Positions 12,398 to 23,694 are shown, counted from the first letter of the stretch. The stretch: DNA of 64,000 nucleotides from Oscheius tipulae (GCA_037178975.1 JASJZH010000005.1:7712501-7776500), one strand, 5' to 3'. The notes: generated by a model from the letters alone, not told the origin. Numbers and translations are program-made.

Positions 12398-13399
12398 CCG
12401 AATGTGTAGGTGAAACTAGCTAAGATGCAAAAGGTGCATTTTTTTAGAGCAGCTCGTACAGATAGTATTGTCTCTCTCGTAGCTGATTCATCCCGCGTCC
12501 TGTGGACGCGGCATTTGTAGTTGTTCTTCTCTCCCGCTATCAGCAACTCCTCCGCACACTTTTCTCCCTCCTGAATCCAATTGATTACATTTTTGTTGTC
12601 CTCGTCTGTGCAACAGAGTTCTCCGGAAGTTGAGCAAACAAATGTCGTACTCTTCATAATTACATCTTCCTAGGCACAAAGTTTGTCTCTTTTTGAATCC
12701 TGTTGATGTTGTTTTTTGCTGGTACGGCTGTGAAATTTCTGGGCAGGAGCGAGGCGGACAGATCATATAGCCGACAGTCGTAAACAGATCATATAGACGA
12801 GCTTTTCTCTGATTTCAATGGGATTTCTTGTTTTGTTCTCCCCTTGCTCTCACTATCTGCAATTATATTCCTGTCAACATAGTACTCTCTTTTCCTAATC
12901 TTGTCAGAGCAACGGTTCTGTCCAGACTTCATCCATCCTGTCCCACTCAACATCACAGAAGCATCGGATCTTGTTGTCTCTTGATTTCCTCTCTCTTCTG
13001 CCAATTTGAACTTGTGGTCTTGCCAGTCAGCCAGCTTCGGTCACTGTCTGTCAGTATGATTCTGTTCCTATTGGACTACCTCTGGTCTGAACATCCATGC
13101 TCATTTAGTGGCACTGTCTGAATGGTTCAAACAGAACGGAGAGCACTGGACCAAACATCTTCCGGGAATTCGTATCAGTAACTTTCCCATGCGCTGCTCA
13201 TTACATTCCTTTCCGAATACTATGGGAGTCTAATCACAGAATACGCTCGCGTCGCATGTCTCTCTGGCATGTGTTCATTTTTGTCACCACATTTAGTCAT
13301 TCATGAGAGTCTCTCTCAGTCAGAAGAAGAGCCGTTTATTGACCATCTTTTTGTCTCTTCCCTTTTAATTTCTCATCTAAGAACTCATTTTACAGAACC

Positions 13400-14893
13400 A
13401 TGAAACTATTACTGGCCCTTGTCCTGATTGCCGGATGCAGTTGTTCCCCGTACGGTGAGAGGGATCGCTACGGGAATCGAGACTACGCCATCGACGATCA
13501 GCCCTACATGCCTCGAACAGGTTGGTTGCACTCCCAGGTGGTGCTGTTTTTCTGTAGTCCTCGTTAGACACCGAAGAGGCCAGATGTTGTGCTAATGGGC
13601 GTGAAATGTCACCTACGAAATCCGAAGCAATTTCAGTGACTCACACCTTCCCAAATGTGACACACTGTCGAGAGCTGTGTGAAGTTGCCTGTAGCTCAAC
13701 GAACGTATACATGGGTACACAAATAATCGAGATGTTCAACTGCGTCAAGATGAAGCCACCAAAGGTGAGTAGAGCAAAGACTCGTCCTCTTTGGCTTGCA
13801 TGGCAATGTGAGGAACAGACCTCGAAAACAGAGTCATTTGGAAAAGAAAGTGGTATGGAAAACAACTGGAAAGAGTACTGTTTTGAAGTAGCTTCCGGCG
13901 AGAAGAGAAGGGAAGGCTGCAAATATTTTTGGAGTGACTCAAAAGTATACCCTCATGCTATTTCTATCTCATAGTCGCAAAGAACACAAATTATAGTAAG
14001 GAATGTCACCAAGGGTGTCAGTTGCTTCCAAAAACCCCAAGAACAATAGTTGGACCAATCGAAGCGAATGAGTCTCATTGTCGGCGGTTCAAAATCTACC
14101 TATCCCTGGCAACACCATAATACGGTCGGATCAAAAACTTCTCCCGCTTGCATGATAATGGGATGAAACACACCTCGAAAACAGAGACATTTAGGAGAGG
14201 GGAAGTGTATGTCAAAACAACTGGAGGAGTACTGTGTTGGAGCTTTTCTTCTGAGAGGAACAGAGAGTCTTATCAAAGTTTGTACTGTTTTCATTGAGAA
14301 ATGGATTTCGACCCCAGACCAGACATGGACTTTCTCATCAAGTACTGGAAGTACAGTAGAGTAGGAATTGTCTCATCTAAAATCAGGAATTGTCTTCTCT
14401 AGCTGTGGATATGTAATTCGAAGTAAGGCGACGGAGTGATAGCAACGGGTTGCTGAGGACCATATACTAGGGGGAGACTGTAGGATTGGCAGAAACCAAT
14501 TGATAGTACAAAATATGCTATGAGCCGGGGACAGAATCAGTTTGTTCAGTACCCTTTTGAATCCGAAAAGATAACTAGTTTTAGACCTCAATGCTCGGCT
14601 CAATCAAAGGAAACAGCTTCTACATGACCCTGGTCGTGCTTGGTACCATCACTCTCGGTGTCGTCGCTCTCTTGACCCTCTGCTTCTGCTGCTCCTACTG
14701 CTGTCGACCGGGGGTGTCGAGTCGTGGCTCGAGCAAAGATGCTCTCACTCAGGAAGACGGTGAATTCAGGTACTTTAATTAACAGAACCAGTTGAAATCC
14801 AACTTTAGGGAATCGCTGTACGACGCCGAGATTGGCCCCGTGCGGAAAGAGCGCGAATTTACTCGACGAGCCCGAACGGCACAAGTAGTCTAG
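13400..14893 (+). CDS. Type I membrane protein with signal peptide, Cys-rich ectodomain and short tail, family unknown
   Basis: Exon 1 starts at ATG 13400 with a signal peptide (M-K-L-L-L-A-L-V-L-I-A-G-C). Exon 2 (about 13570-13763) carries Cys pairs (R-C-C-A-N-G, H-C-R-E-L-C-E-V-A-C). After an intron of about 825 nt, exon 3 from about 14589 continues in phase with a transmembrane helix (T-L-V-V-L-G-T-I-T-L-G-V-V-A) and a juxtamembrane C-F-C-C-S-Y-C-C-R cluster that may be palmitoylated. A last exon ends at TAG 14891-14893. The frame is continuous through all four exons. The long intron contains two copies of a divergent direct repeat. Product not recognised. Confidence 0.75.
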
Positions 14894-15400
14894 AAGAAGA
14901 AGTCTCAGAGCCTCAAAATCGTGTCTAGAAAACGGGTATTCGTCTCTTATCCTCTCAAAACTAAGCACCTCCTTCTCCATCCGAATACCAAGAAATCCGA
15001 AGCCATATTCCCTCCTCTCTCCCTCTGTTCAACAGATTTCTCAAACACAGAACTTATATTTTCACAGCGAGTCATATAATGAAGTTTTTTCCCTCCTTGT
15101 ACTGGTTGAAGTAATTAGTTCTCGGAGGTAATGGTTGTATTGTTCCCGGAGACTGACAGCCTTGTCTTCGCCCCCGAGATCGACCAGTCAGATATGACGC
15201 TGTTCTCACGCAATCCCCGACGGCCAAGGCAAATTTTAGGCCTTGGTGCCTACTGTAAGAGGAGGGGGGTCGACAAGCAAACGTCTAGAAAATCTATGGT
15301 ACTGCTAGTACGGGTATAGAGCGGTTGGACACTCCAATGTCTACAGTGAGAGGATCAAGCACCCATCTTGTCTCTATGGAAGAGACAGAAACTCTTTCCT
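14894..15400. other. Intergenic spacer
   Basis: No supported exon between the membrane protein and the EF-1alpha-like sequence. Upstream EF-1alpha exons were looked for here and not found. Confidence 0.4.
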
Positions 15401-15404
15401 GTGA

Positions 15405-16560
15405 GCACGGTACCTCCCAAAGAGCATCTCTTCAACGGCGAAGAACTCAACAAAATGGATTCGACCGAGCCGCCGTTCTCCGAGAAGCGTTTCGAGGAAA
15501 TCATTACTGAGGTAAACTCTCTTGGGCCCGTGCTAGCAAGACGTCTCATTAGAAAAAGACGAACTTGCCAATAGAATTTGGCGCTCAATTTGAATAAAAA
15601 CTGTGTGACAGAACTTTGGTCAAAATGGTTACCAAGTTCTCTTGCACAGTTTGTCTTCGCCCAAAAAGACGTCTTGCTATCACAGGCTATCTAATACTAT
15701 TCTATTCCAGGTAAAATCCTTCCTCAAAAAAGTCGGCTACAACCCCGCCACCATTCCCTTCGTCCCGATCTCTGGGTTCAACGGCGACAATATGCTGGAG
15801 CCTTCCAGTAACATGGGATGGTATGTGACTCTCAAATGTTTTTTCTTAACTAAATTCAAAGGTACAAAGGCTAGAGCGTTGAGAGAAAGGAAGGAAATGC
15901 CTCTGGAAAGACGCTTATCGAGGCCCTGGATTCGATCATCCCTCCTCAGCGTCCTACGGACCGTCCTCTTCGTCTCCCTCTCCAGGACGTCTACAAGATT
16001 GGAGGAATCGGCACGGTGCCGGTAGGACGTGTGGAAACAGGCGTCCTCAAGCCTGGAATGGTCGTCACTTTCGCCCCGCAGAATGTCACCACCGAGGTCA
16101 AATCGGTCGAGATGCATCACGAATCTCTTCCTGAAGCCAGTCCTGGAGACAATATCGGTTTTAACGTGAAGAACGTCTCGGTCAAAGACATCCGTCGTGG
16201 ATCTGTCTGTTCGGACTCGAAGAACGACCCGGCCAAGGAATCCAAGGACTTCACCGCTCAGGTAACCATTGCTTTCTACTTATGGCTAATTTCTTTTAGG
16301 TCATTGTGATGAATCACCCGGGCCAGATCAGTGCCGGCTACACTCCCGTCCTCGACTGCCACACAGCCCATATCGCCTGCAAGTTCGCCGAGCTCAAGGA
16401 GAAGGTCGACCGGCGTACGGGAAAATCGACCAAAGCTTCGCCGAGTCGGGTGACGCTGGAATTGTCGAGCTCATCCCGACCAAGCCTCTGCGTCGAGAGC
16501 TTCACCGACTACGCTCCCCTCGGACGTTTCGCTGTTCGTGACATGAGACAGGTGAGCTTT
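15405..16560 (+). pseudogene. Broken elongation factor 1-alpha copy
   Basis: Strong EF-1alpha similarity: [51 protein letters not shown], and the H-P-G-Q-I-S-A-G-Y segment. The copy is damaged. The N-terminal GTPase exons are missing and G-V-K-Q-L-I-V is absent just before N-K-M-D. The codon after Y-K-G, normally Trp, is TAG. A deletion and a compensating 1-nt change shift the frame around 16425-16495. The normal C-terminal exon is absent after R-D-M-R-Q. It keeps three introns, so it arose by DNA duplication, not retroposition. An assembly error could explain single changes but not all of them. Confidence 0.85.
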
Positions 16561-16910
16561 TCTTACCTTTTCAATGGCTCTCCTCTTCCTAAATGGAGAA
16601 TCGCGCTCAGAAGAGCTACAACGGACGTCCTCACTTTACTTCACCAAAAACACGAACAGCCAGTGAGTGACAAGTAAATTCTTCCCTAAAGATCTCTTCA
16701 ATTTACAACATGTCTTTCACATTTTTTGTCATGATGGAAGTTTGCAGATGGCTGGTATACTGATATGGTCCGGATGGAAGATACGATATTCTGAGAAAAC
16801 AACTAGAAGAGCCGAAAAGGAGAACAAAAAACCGTTTTGACCCCTTTATTGCATTTTTTTATCAAGTTTTCCATAGCAATATATGACCCAAGTCGGGTCT
16901 TCTCTGGCTG

Positions 16911-18133
16911 CTAGTGATGGCGAAGGGCCTCGGAGAAGTAGGAGAGCTTGGAACGGGAGGAGCGGATAGAGCGAGCAGTGTGGACATCTTCTTCCGGCTG
17001 CTGGTCAAAGGAGCGAATGGAGCGGGCAGTGCAGACTCCCTCTGTCGGACAATCCTCCTGCTGCTGGAAATTGTAGAAGGAGATGGTGGGCAGGAGACGG
17101 AGATCCTCCATGCTCTGACGACTGAAGTCGCGAAGGACTTGGCGGCCCAGATCGTAGATAGGAGTGAGCTGGTTGAGGTCGTACTGCGAGTCGGCCGACA
17201 GCATCCTCTTGTTCAGACACTCGGCACTGTTCACAGCCACGACTTTTTCGGCGAAGGAGATTTCCAGACGAGCCACATCGGCCTCCGAGACGACCGATCG
17301 AAGTCGCTTGTTGACTGTGCGATTGTTCGGAGCGACCGGCTGGTAGTTGGGCTGTCTCTCGATCGACTCACTCGGATGCAGATGACTGTAGCAGTAGGAG
17401 GAGTTGGTCGGAGTGAGAGTGACCTTGACCTGATACTCACTGTTCCTCAGCACCGGCGGGTAGTAGGCGTAGTCGCTGTTGCAGATCTCTGGCTTTAGAG
17501 AGTAGTCGCTACTGCGAAGACCCAGCTCCGGGATCTCTCTCCGATCAGCCATCGACGACTTCGAGTGAAGCCACTTGTTAACAGTCGACGTCTTCTCCTC
17601 CCCGCAGAGCGACGGGATCTGTCCAAGATCGGTCAGAGAGTCCTTCGAATGGAGCCACTTGTTGATGTTCTTGGAGTCCTTGGACATGCTGGGGACAGCT
17701 CGCAGTTCGGCTAGCGACTCCTGCGTCCTGACAGCTCTGGCCTGATCTTCGTTCCGCATCAGCTCGTCGTAGGTGGTGAATGAGCGGCTTCTAGTCGGAG
17801 TTGCTAGTTCCTGGTCCTCCGAGTCACTTTCCGTCACAATCCCATCCCTCTTGACTGCTGACGGCGAACGCTAAAGGTGGAACCATTGAAGGTGAAGAGA
17901 GGAGTCACCTTGGTCATGATGACGTTCCCGAGGCAAGCTTCGAAGTCCAATTGAACTTTCGAAAGTTTCTGTAGACTTTTAAAGTGAACAATTAGGGAAG
18001 CGTATTCTAATTGCTGTTCTTTTCGAATGGATTCCAAACAGGAAGTTAGTTTGCAATTAGTAGCAGAAACTAATGAAGTGCTGTGACTACTGGATTCCCG
18101 CTGACTAGTCGTCCAGCCGCTCGTTTCAACCAT
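16911..18133 (-). CDS. Ser-rich protein with degenerate N-K-W-L-H-S repeats, family unknown
   Basis: A 308-codon frame (17837-16911) can be joined through a possible 29-nt intron near 17848-17876 to an upstream frame starting at ATG 18133, giving about 390 residues. The striking feature is a repeated unit of about 17 residues: N-K-W-L-H-S-K-D-S-L-T-D-L-G-Q-I-P, N-K-W-L-H-S-K-S-S-M-A-D-R-R-E-I-P, N-K-R-L-R-S and N-K-R-M-L-S, with weaker relatives E-S-L-A-E-L-R-A-V-P and Q-S-M-E-D-L-R-L-L-P. The C-terminus has two R-S-I-R-S boxes. There is no signal peptide or membrane helix, so it is probably cytosolic and largely disordered. If the short intron is not used, translation would have to start at another codon near 17837. 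Confidence 0.7.
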
Positions 18134-18308
18134 CTACTTCCCACCGTCTTCTGATTATCTGGATTCTTGCCCTCATTCTCTGTGAAGAGTAGTTGATTCC
18201 TGTCCCTGAACCCGTTCTCTTCTCAACTTATCCAACTTAACCTGTCACTATTGTAGACAACACGTGACCATCTGTTTCCTCTTGAGCTACCAGAATCATT
18301 GTTCTTGG

Positions 18309-18352
18309 TGGTTGGAACGGTGCTACAACTCAGAAGACCAGGGTTCGATTCC
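18309..18352 (+). repeat. Partial tRNA-derived sequence
   Basis: GGTTGGAACGGTGCTACAAC followed by a B-box GGTTCGATTCC. Only the 3' half is tRNA-like. Confidence 0.4.
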
Positions 18353-19119
18353 TTAACTTCTCTGACAGATGGTTGTGGGTAGAAAGAGGCTCGGACAGAC
18401 TGCTACGACAACTCAGAAGACAGACGAAAAATGTAGAAAAAGAAAGATTTTCGCAAACATCTGTGAATCCGAAGCTGGGGGAATTCATAGTTTCGAAAGG
18501 AAGATGCCTGTCTCTCAAAACCTGAAAAAGACGTTTACAACCACGTGGATGCGACAGCCAAGAGAGAAGAGCGAAGAGTGGGTTTGCGCTATGGGAGCGG
18601 CAAGGGAGCTATGACATGATAGGAGCCCCTTGTTTCCGACAATAAAAATTAAAACTGTTGTACTTCTACGAAAAAAACTGTGCTTCTTATATACATTTAA
18701 CAGACTGCCTCATTCCACTGACATTCTTTCTCTCTTGAACTGGGGTTTCTCCAGATTGTGTTGTCATCGAAATCGATAGTAGCTGAAGCTTACCTGATCT
18801 CTCTGCAACTGGAAGCTAAATCTCATGAGACTACGTTCTACAGTCACACAAAATACTAATTGATTTTATTAGAACTTCCGTAGCATTGACGAATTGGCGA
18901 TTATTGGCGAGTATACGAGAAAAAACAGCTCACAAAGACGACTATTTGTACACCGAATATGTCGAACCCTGTCCGCAATTTACTTCTTCTTTCCGAGCAG
19001 AACTCGTCCAGCTATTCCCAAAGCCTCTCCCAGATTGTTCGCTCCGTAGACAGCCTATAACTACCCATTATCGTCCATGTGGTTTGTTCAAAAGGAAGAG
19101 ATCACTACCATAAATTATT

Positions 19120-19185
19120 TGTTTTCATGACGGGTCCCGTTTGGCATGCAAACATTGAATACTCAGCCAAGTTTTGGTTAAAGCT
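19120..19185 (+). repeat. Dispersed repeat, copy 2 of 2
   Basis: Contains GCAAACATTGAATACTCAGC followed by CAAGTTTTGGTTAAAG, closely matching about 8195-8262, with similar flanking bases (CCCGTTTGGCAT against GCCGTTTAGCAC). Confidence 0.6.
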
Positions 19186-19558
19186 AGTGCCCGGATCTTT
19201 TTTCCCTGTATGACTTCTGACATGGGTCTTGAGGAGAAAAATTCGCTGATCACGGTGGTGTATCTACAATGTGTTCTATCTGCGATAATTACCGAGAAAT
19301 AAGGCCGTAAAGTTGCTGTCCCAGAACAAAATCTATCATTTGAAAGGGGCAGCCCACGTTAGCAATTAACTCTGGCCCAGCAAAGGCTGAAAGACAAGGC
19401 TATCTTAACTTGCCATGACATGTCAAACCGTCAGAACTCTAACTTTGGTGAGCTACAAAAAGGTCCGGACACTCACAAAAAAAGGTCTGCCCACATTTTG
19501 GCTTGACAGAGGGTCTCGTCTCGAAAACTAATAGTTTACGATAGTGGCCACATTTTTT

Positions 19559-19852
19559 TTAAACAAACTGTACCTGAGCGCTAGAGCTACTTCCTCCAAC
19601 GCTTACAGTCCAAGCCGGCCTCGTGTAGTAGTTGTAGGTCTGTCCGTAGTAGCTCGACTGATAGGTCCCTGTGTTCTGGTTGTATGAATAGCCGTAGTAG
19701 CCATTATTAGGCTGGGAATAGGTCTGGGAGTAGCCGTACGGGCTCTGCTGGTAATTGTAGTTGTAGTTCTGGTAGTTGTATTGTCGTTTAGCTCTTTTCG
19801 CATGGCAAGCAAGGAGACAGAGGGAGAAAAGAAGGAAGAAGGCTGTTTTCAT
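19559..19852 (-). CDS. Small secreted Tyr/Asn/Gln-rich protein
   Basis: Single exon of 97 codons. The chosen ATG (19852) starts a signal peptide (M-K-T-A-F-F-L-L-F-S-L-C-L-L-A-C). It is followed by K-R-A-K-R, a likely furin-type cleavage site, then low-complexity sequence built from Y-N-Y, Y-G-Y and Q-N units, and a Ser-rich end S-S-S-S-A-Q-V-Q-F-V. An upstream in-frame ATG would add 13 residues before the signal peptide and is less likely. The composition resembles structural or antimicrobial Tyr/Gly-rich nematode peptides, but a specific family cannot be assigned. Confidence 0.75.
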   Translation of the reverse strand: MKTAFFLLFSLCLLACHAKRAKRQYNYQNYNYNYQQSPYGYSQTYSQPNNGYYGYSYNQNTGTYQSSYYGQTYNYYTRPAWTVSVGGSSSSAQVQFV

Positions 19853-20003
19853 GACGAGAATCGCCCGAATAAACCATCTGTCTCTCTGCACCCCGTTCAG
19901 CGAAGTCAGTCAGTGTAGGTTGATAAGGAAGCGGACCAAAGAACCGAAAATGTACAAGTTCGAAGTAAGCGAGTAGACGCAACAATAAATATGGGATCTG
20001 GTA

Positions 20004-21814
20004 TCAAAATAAATAGACGTTTTTCTCTGCGTGACCTTGATTCACGAGGTTTGGAACGCAGGTGAGGGTGACCATGGCTGGCGGGCCGCAGAGGAGCACG
20101 ATGTTCTGCTGGCTCGGAGGGAAGAGGTGCTCCTAAATTTGAAAAATATAGTAGCTAGAAGAAAGACGAACGCTGATCATCTGCTCGTTGACCCAGCCCG
20201 TCGAATAGGACCAGCTATCATCGGCTTTGTCGACGGTATACCTGAAAAATGACAATACAGTAGGCCAGAGGGCTTAGCAGCCCTTCAGAGTCTCGTTTTC
20301 CAAATAGCTCAGTCGGTTAGTCGACTACAAACAAAAACTTGTCGCGTTCGATTCCTACCAGGCATTGGAAACCTGGCCGAAATGTTCGTGTCTGCCCTTT
20401 GTGAACTCTGTGGGAGGCTTTGAAGGAGGAGAGGTGGTCGTGCAAAATCACCGCAGGGATCCTGGGGCTCCTGGCTGACGCGCTGGAAGAGCTAATTTCA
20501 GGGGATTAAGCGACGAATAAAATGATGGGCTGGCTTTTTCCGGCTTCCAAAACAGTATTTTGAACTCGACAGAGGGATTCTGGTACTATGCATTCTCTAA
20601 ATGTATACCTAGAGGCCGAAGCACACCAGGGCCTCTAAGCCCCAAGAGAATAGTGAACTTCAAATTAAGCAACAATTACGCTCGAGCAGTGGCTCGATTC
20701 ATCAAAATTTTGTCCGCTTTAGCTAGCCAACCTGGTGTCATTTTTTTTGTTGGACCCTCTCTTTTTTCACTAGACCTCAGACAAGAATCTCATCAAGGTT
20801 TGTTCGAAAAAATTCGAGGAAAATGTCGCATTACGTTTGAGCATTTGCCTTAACTGTCAATGAAATTCGGCACAGACCAATCGCTCGTGACAAAATCCTA
20901 CCACAAGCGGAAGTTTTCCTCGTGATCTCGAGCAAGTTTATCGAGTTCGGCTCTACAGAGAATATCCTCCGTCGATTGATTAGCAAAAATGAGGGCGAGT
21001 TTTGTTTTATCGTTGAGATTCTTCAGCACGGCTTTGATGATCTGAACCCGCACTTTTTTTGAGACAGATAACCTCGAACCTGAAGCATCGGAGTTATGCC
21101 GCTCCCGCCGGCGATCATGGAAATTTGTCGGACACGTCTGTCGGAGGTGTCAATCGTCGCAATCCGACGACCGTCCATCTTAAAATATCCCTCCCCCTGG
21201 TAGTTGATGTAGCCGGACGGTCCTCTGAATGTAATCGAGTCTCCAATAGCCATATTCCACAGGTGCTGGCTCATTTTGCCGCCGTCTGGGAAGTTTGGAT
21301 GGACACCTTTGAAGTAAACCTAAAACTGGGGGATCATTATACAAGAGGAGGGTAGTCTAGCCTTGACCATTAGTTCAACGAAGCCTTTGTCGTCATTACT
21401 GGAAATTGGAGTGTACGGCCGGACGACAATCCTCCTATCAATCTAAACACGGTTTAGGCAGAAATAATATGAAATTACTTTCGCGGAGAGATAAATGTGC
21501 TTCCCTATTGGCAGTCCAAGTGTGTGCTCTTCGCTCGGTAAAGCGAATTTGAACTTGAATGTATTGTGAGTAACCTGAACAAGTTTTGTATTGAAGAAGA
21601 TTCAAAATATCACCTGATTTTTTTCTATAAGTTTTAATTGTACATCTACCTGCGACCCTTTCAGTGTAACCTTGTCTGCCTGAATTGCACAATAAGAATG
21701 CGAAAAAGAAGAGACTACCGGTTTTTTCGTCCGATACAGGTAAAAGAGAAGAGCTCCCACTGTCGATATGGTAATTGTGACCGCCGCAGTGATTATAGTC
21801 GCCCTATCCGTCAT
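20004..21814 (-). CDS. NADH-cytochrome b5 reductase
   Basis: FAD enzyme that passes electrons from NADH to cytochrome b5. Exon 1 starts at ATG 21814 with a single N-terminal membrane anchor ([17 protein letters not shown]). Later exons contain the FAD-binding R-P-Y-T-P-I motif near 21415, G-K-M-S-Q-H-L, the NADH-site signature G-G-S-G-I-T-P-M near 21090, L-W-Y-T-V-D, and the C-terminal L-L-C-G-P-P-A-M-V, ending V-Y-L-F before TGA 20004-20006. Order and spacing match the CYB5R family. The intron 20242-20901 (about 660 nt) is unusually long for this region and holds a tRNA-like repeat. Confidence 0.93.
20298..20362 (+). repeat. tRNA-derived sequence inside a CYB5R intron
   Basis: AAATAGCTCAGTCGGTTAG (A-box) and GCGTTCGATTCCTACC (B-box), antisense to the reductase gene. 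It lacks a paired acceptor stem. Confidence 0.55.
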
Positions 21815-21904
21815 TTTTGAGGGCCTGAAAAACGAAAAAAATAATATTACGGAACACCTGGACGGAAAAACTAGGTGATAAAAGTAATGAAGGATTTGAT
21901 AGAA

Positions 21905-22172
21905 GTGAAGGAGGCACCACGCAAAATTGCGTACTGAATAATTATATAGCGTTTTTTGCGTTTTTAGATGCGTTTGAAAAGAAATGGAACAATTAAAAAT
22001 GGGGTGAACTTCGATATCTAAATGTGCACTTCTAGGGTTGATTTTCACGCTGAATCGATTAAACACACTTTTAAAATGGGTCAAACTCATTGAAATAATG
22101 CAAAAAATGCTATATTCGTTCTGTACGCAATTTTGCGTCAAGTTGAACAGTGGTACCTCCTTCACTACAACC
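21905..22172. repeat. Inverted repeat with related single arm at the window start
   Basis: Arms: AGTGAAGGAGGCACCAC...GCAAAATTGCGTAC at about 21907-21938, and GTACGCAATTTTGCGT...GTGGTACCTCCTTCACT at about 22122-22168. The right arm carries about 11 extra bases. Window bases 1-45 (TTTTGCGT...GTGGTGCCTCCTT) match the right arm. A second short direct repeat (GCACTTCTAGGGT) occurs at about 22025 and 22303. Confidence 0.6.
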
Positions 22173-22499
22173 GAATTTTTAAAAGGTCAAAACTTCCCGC
22201 CCTTCGAGCTTCTGTTTAGTTTTAGCGAGTTAAACATTCGCTCGGGCAGCTGCCTGTGTTTCATCAACTTTTACAGGGTTCTCACTGGTTTTCTACGCGT
22301 AATATGCACTTCTAGGGTAGATTTGTCGAGAAAGTTATAGGTGTGTATCCGTTAATGTCTTACAAAGCAGGAGCCTCGTACCATCGCATTCTAGACTTCT
22401 CCTTTATATGTTAAACGTTTATGGTGTTGTTTTACGCCCTTTCTTCCCGTTCTTTCGGTTTTCCTAACGTTTCACGCATTCTTCAGTTTCCAGAAGCCG

Positions 22500-23356
22500 A
22501 TGGACAACACCTACAGGCCCGTTTTACGTGATTACATCACGAGAATCCATCGTGAAGGCTGGCCGAACCCGAGTCAGATGCTGCACTTCTCTCGAGACGT
22601 CTTCGAAAGCAATGGATACAAGAAGCCTTATCCGGCCGGTCTAATGACGGCCAGGAATCTGCTGGCACGTCAGATCAATGTTAGTTTTCATGTTGACTTG
22701 TCAAACAACGCAGTTTTAGTTGGGCAGCATTCCCCGATGGATTCGCATGGATGAAGAACTTGTGCCCAAGTACCAGGCGATTGTTAAGACGTACCGAGAG
22801 GTTCGCCCAAAGGAGCCGAAGTCCGGTAAGCGTTCAAAATATCTTCTTAGCAAATTTTCAGCCAAGAAAGACTTACTCGTAGGAAAGATGCCCAGCCTGC
22901 AAGAGAGGCAGAACATCATATTTAACGATCCCGACCACTTCTACAGTGTCTCGGCCAAGCTGACCGAGACCGAGAACACTCTACGCAAGTACGAAAATGA
23001 GCTGACGAACAACGAGGAGCAGGTCCGCGTGCAGCTCGAAAATCTGAAGAGGACCCGGATGCAGGTGGACATGCTGGTCGCGGAGCTTAAGGAGCGCAAC
23101 GATGCCGCTGACAAGCAGTATTCGGATCTACTGAAGACCTACAGCAACGCCAAGCTTATTCATATCGCCCTCGATCAGTTGCGAAAATACCACAACGAAT
23201 TGCGCGAGGCGGCTAACAAGAAGCAGATTCCACCGCGCCCTGTACTAACCGTAGACAGTACTCCGTCAAGGGCTGCAGCCGGCTCCGATGATGCAGAAGG
23301 TATTTTCATCACTTCTTTTTTAAATATGTCCATTTTCAGCTGTTATTCTGGATTGA
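22500..23356 (+). CDS. Coiled-coil protein, family unknown
   Basis: Exons 22500-22679, 22720-22825, 22862-23299 and about 23340-23356 join in phase, giving about 246 residues ending A-V-I-L-D. The N-terminal 100 residues are not coiled-coil (R-D-Y-I-T-R-I-H-R-E-G-W-P-N-P). Residues of about 110-215 form a long Glu/Lys/Leu heptad-rich helix (L-T-E-T-E-N-T-L-R-K-Y-E-N-E-L). No signal peptide or membrane helix is present, which suggests a cytosolic or nuclear structural protein. I could not assign a family. An upstream non-coding or short coding exon is possible because a CTTCAG acceptor lies 14 bases before the ATG. Confidence 0.75.
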
Positions 23357-23690
23357 AATCTACTCACCGCTGCCAAATACCAGTATGTTGTTCCCTATGC
23401 TAATTTGTCACTTTGCTTTCATAAAATCTGTTATCTTCCTCGATTGTCTCGTCCTTCCAGTTCAGTATTTTTAATCAAAAAGAACGTGTGGCGCGCTGCC
23501 ACGATTCTCGACCGTGGTTTGGCCTTGACAGTTACAACCTGTTTGGCGAGCCCGCGGAAGTGAGAGTTGATAGCGCAAAAAGTCTGATTACGAGCATTCC
23601 CTTGTAAAGCATCTTCAGATCGCGGAGAAAACGGTACAAGACTTTATTTGAAATTGGGTAAAGCGGGAGAAGAGTGGGTGGGATGACGGG
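23357..23690. other. Short intergenic spacer between convergent genes
   Basis: Separates the coiled-coil gene (+) from the claudin-like gene (-). No feature recognised. Confidence 0.4.
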
Positions 23691-23694
23691 AAAT

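Larger units (their letters stand above)
10400..13380. other. Intergenic region with tRNA-derived repeats
   Basis: Three tRNA-like minus-strand segments lie near 10645, 11383 and 12328. A 206-codon open frame on the plus strand (11618-12238) overlaps a 126-codon frame on the other strand. Its composition is low in protein-like features, so I do not call it. A minus-strand frame at 12298-12657 has a Cys-bearing start (F-V-C-S-T-S-G-E-L-C-C) but runs into the tRNA-like repeat and stays uncalled. Confidence 0.4.
18140..19550. other. Intergenic region with repeats
   Basis: Holds a tRNA-like piece near 18309 and the second copy of the dispersed repeat near 19120. Short frames are present on both strands, none convincing. 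Confidence 0.4.

Noticed and set aside
16914-17498. 194-codon plus-strand frame
   Set aside because: Antisense shadow of the N-K-W-L-H-S repeat protein, which has internal protein repeats and better codon structure.
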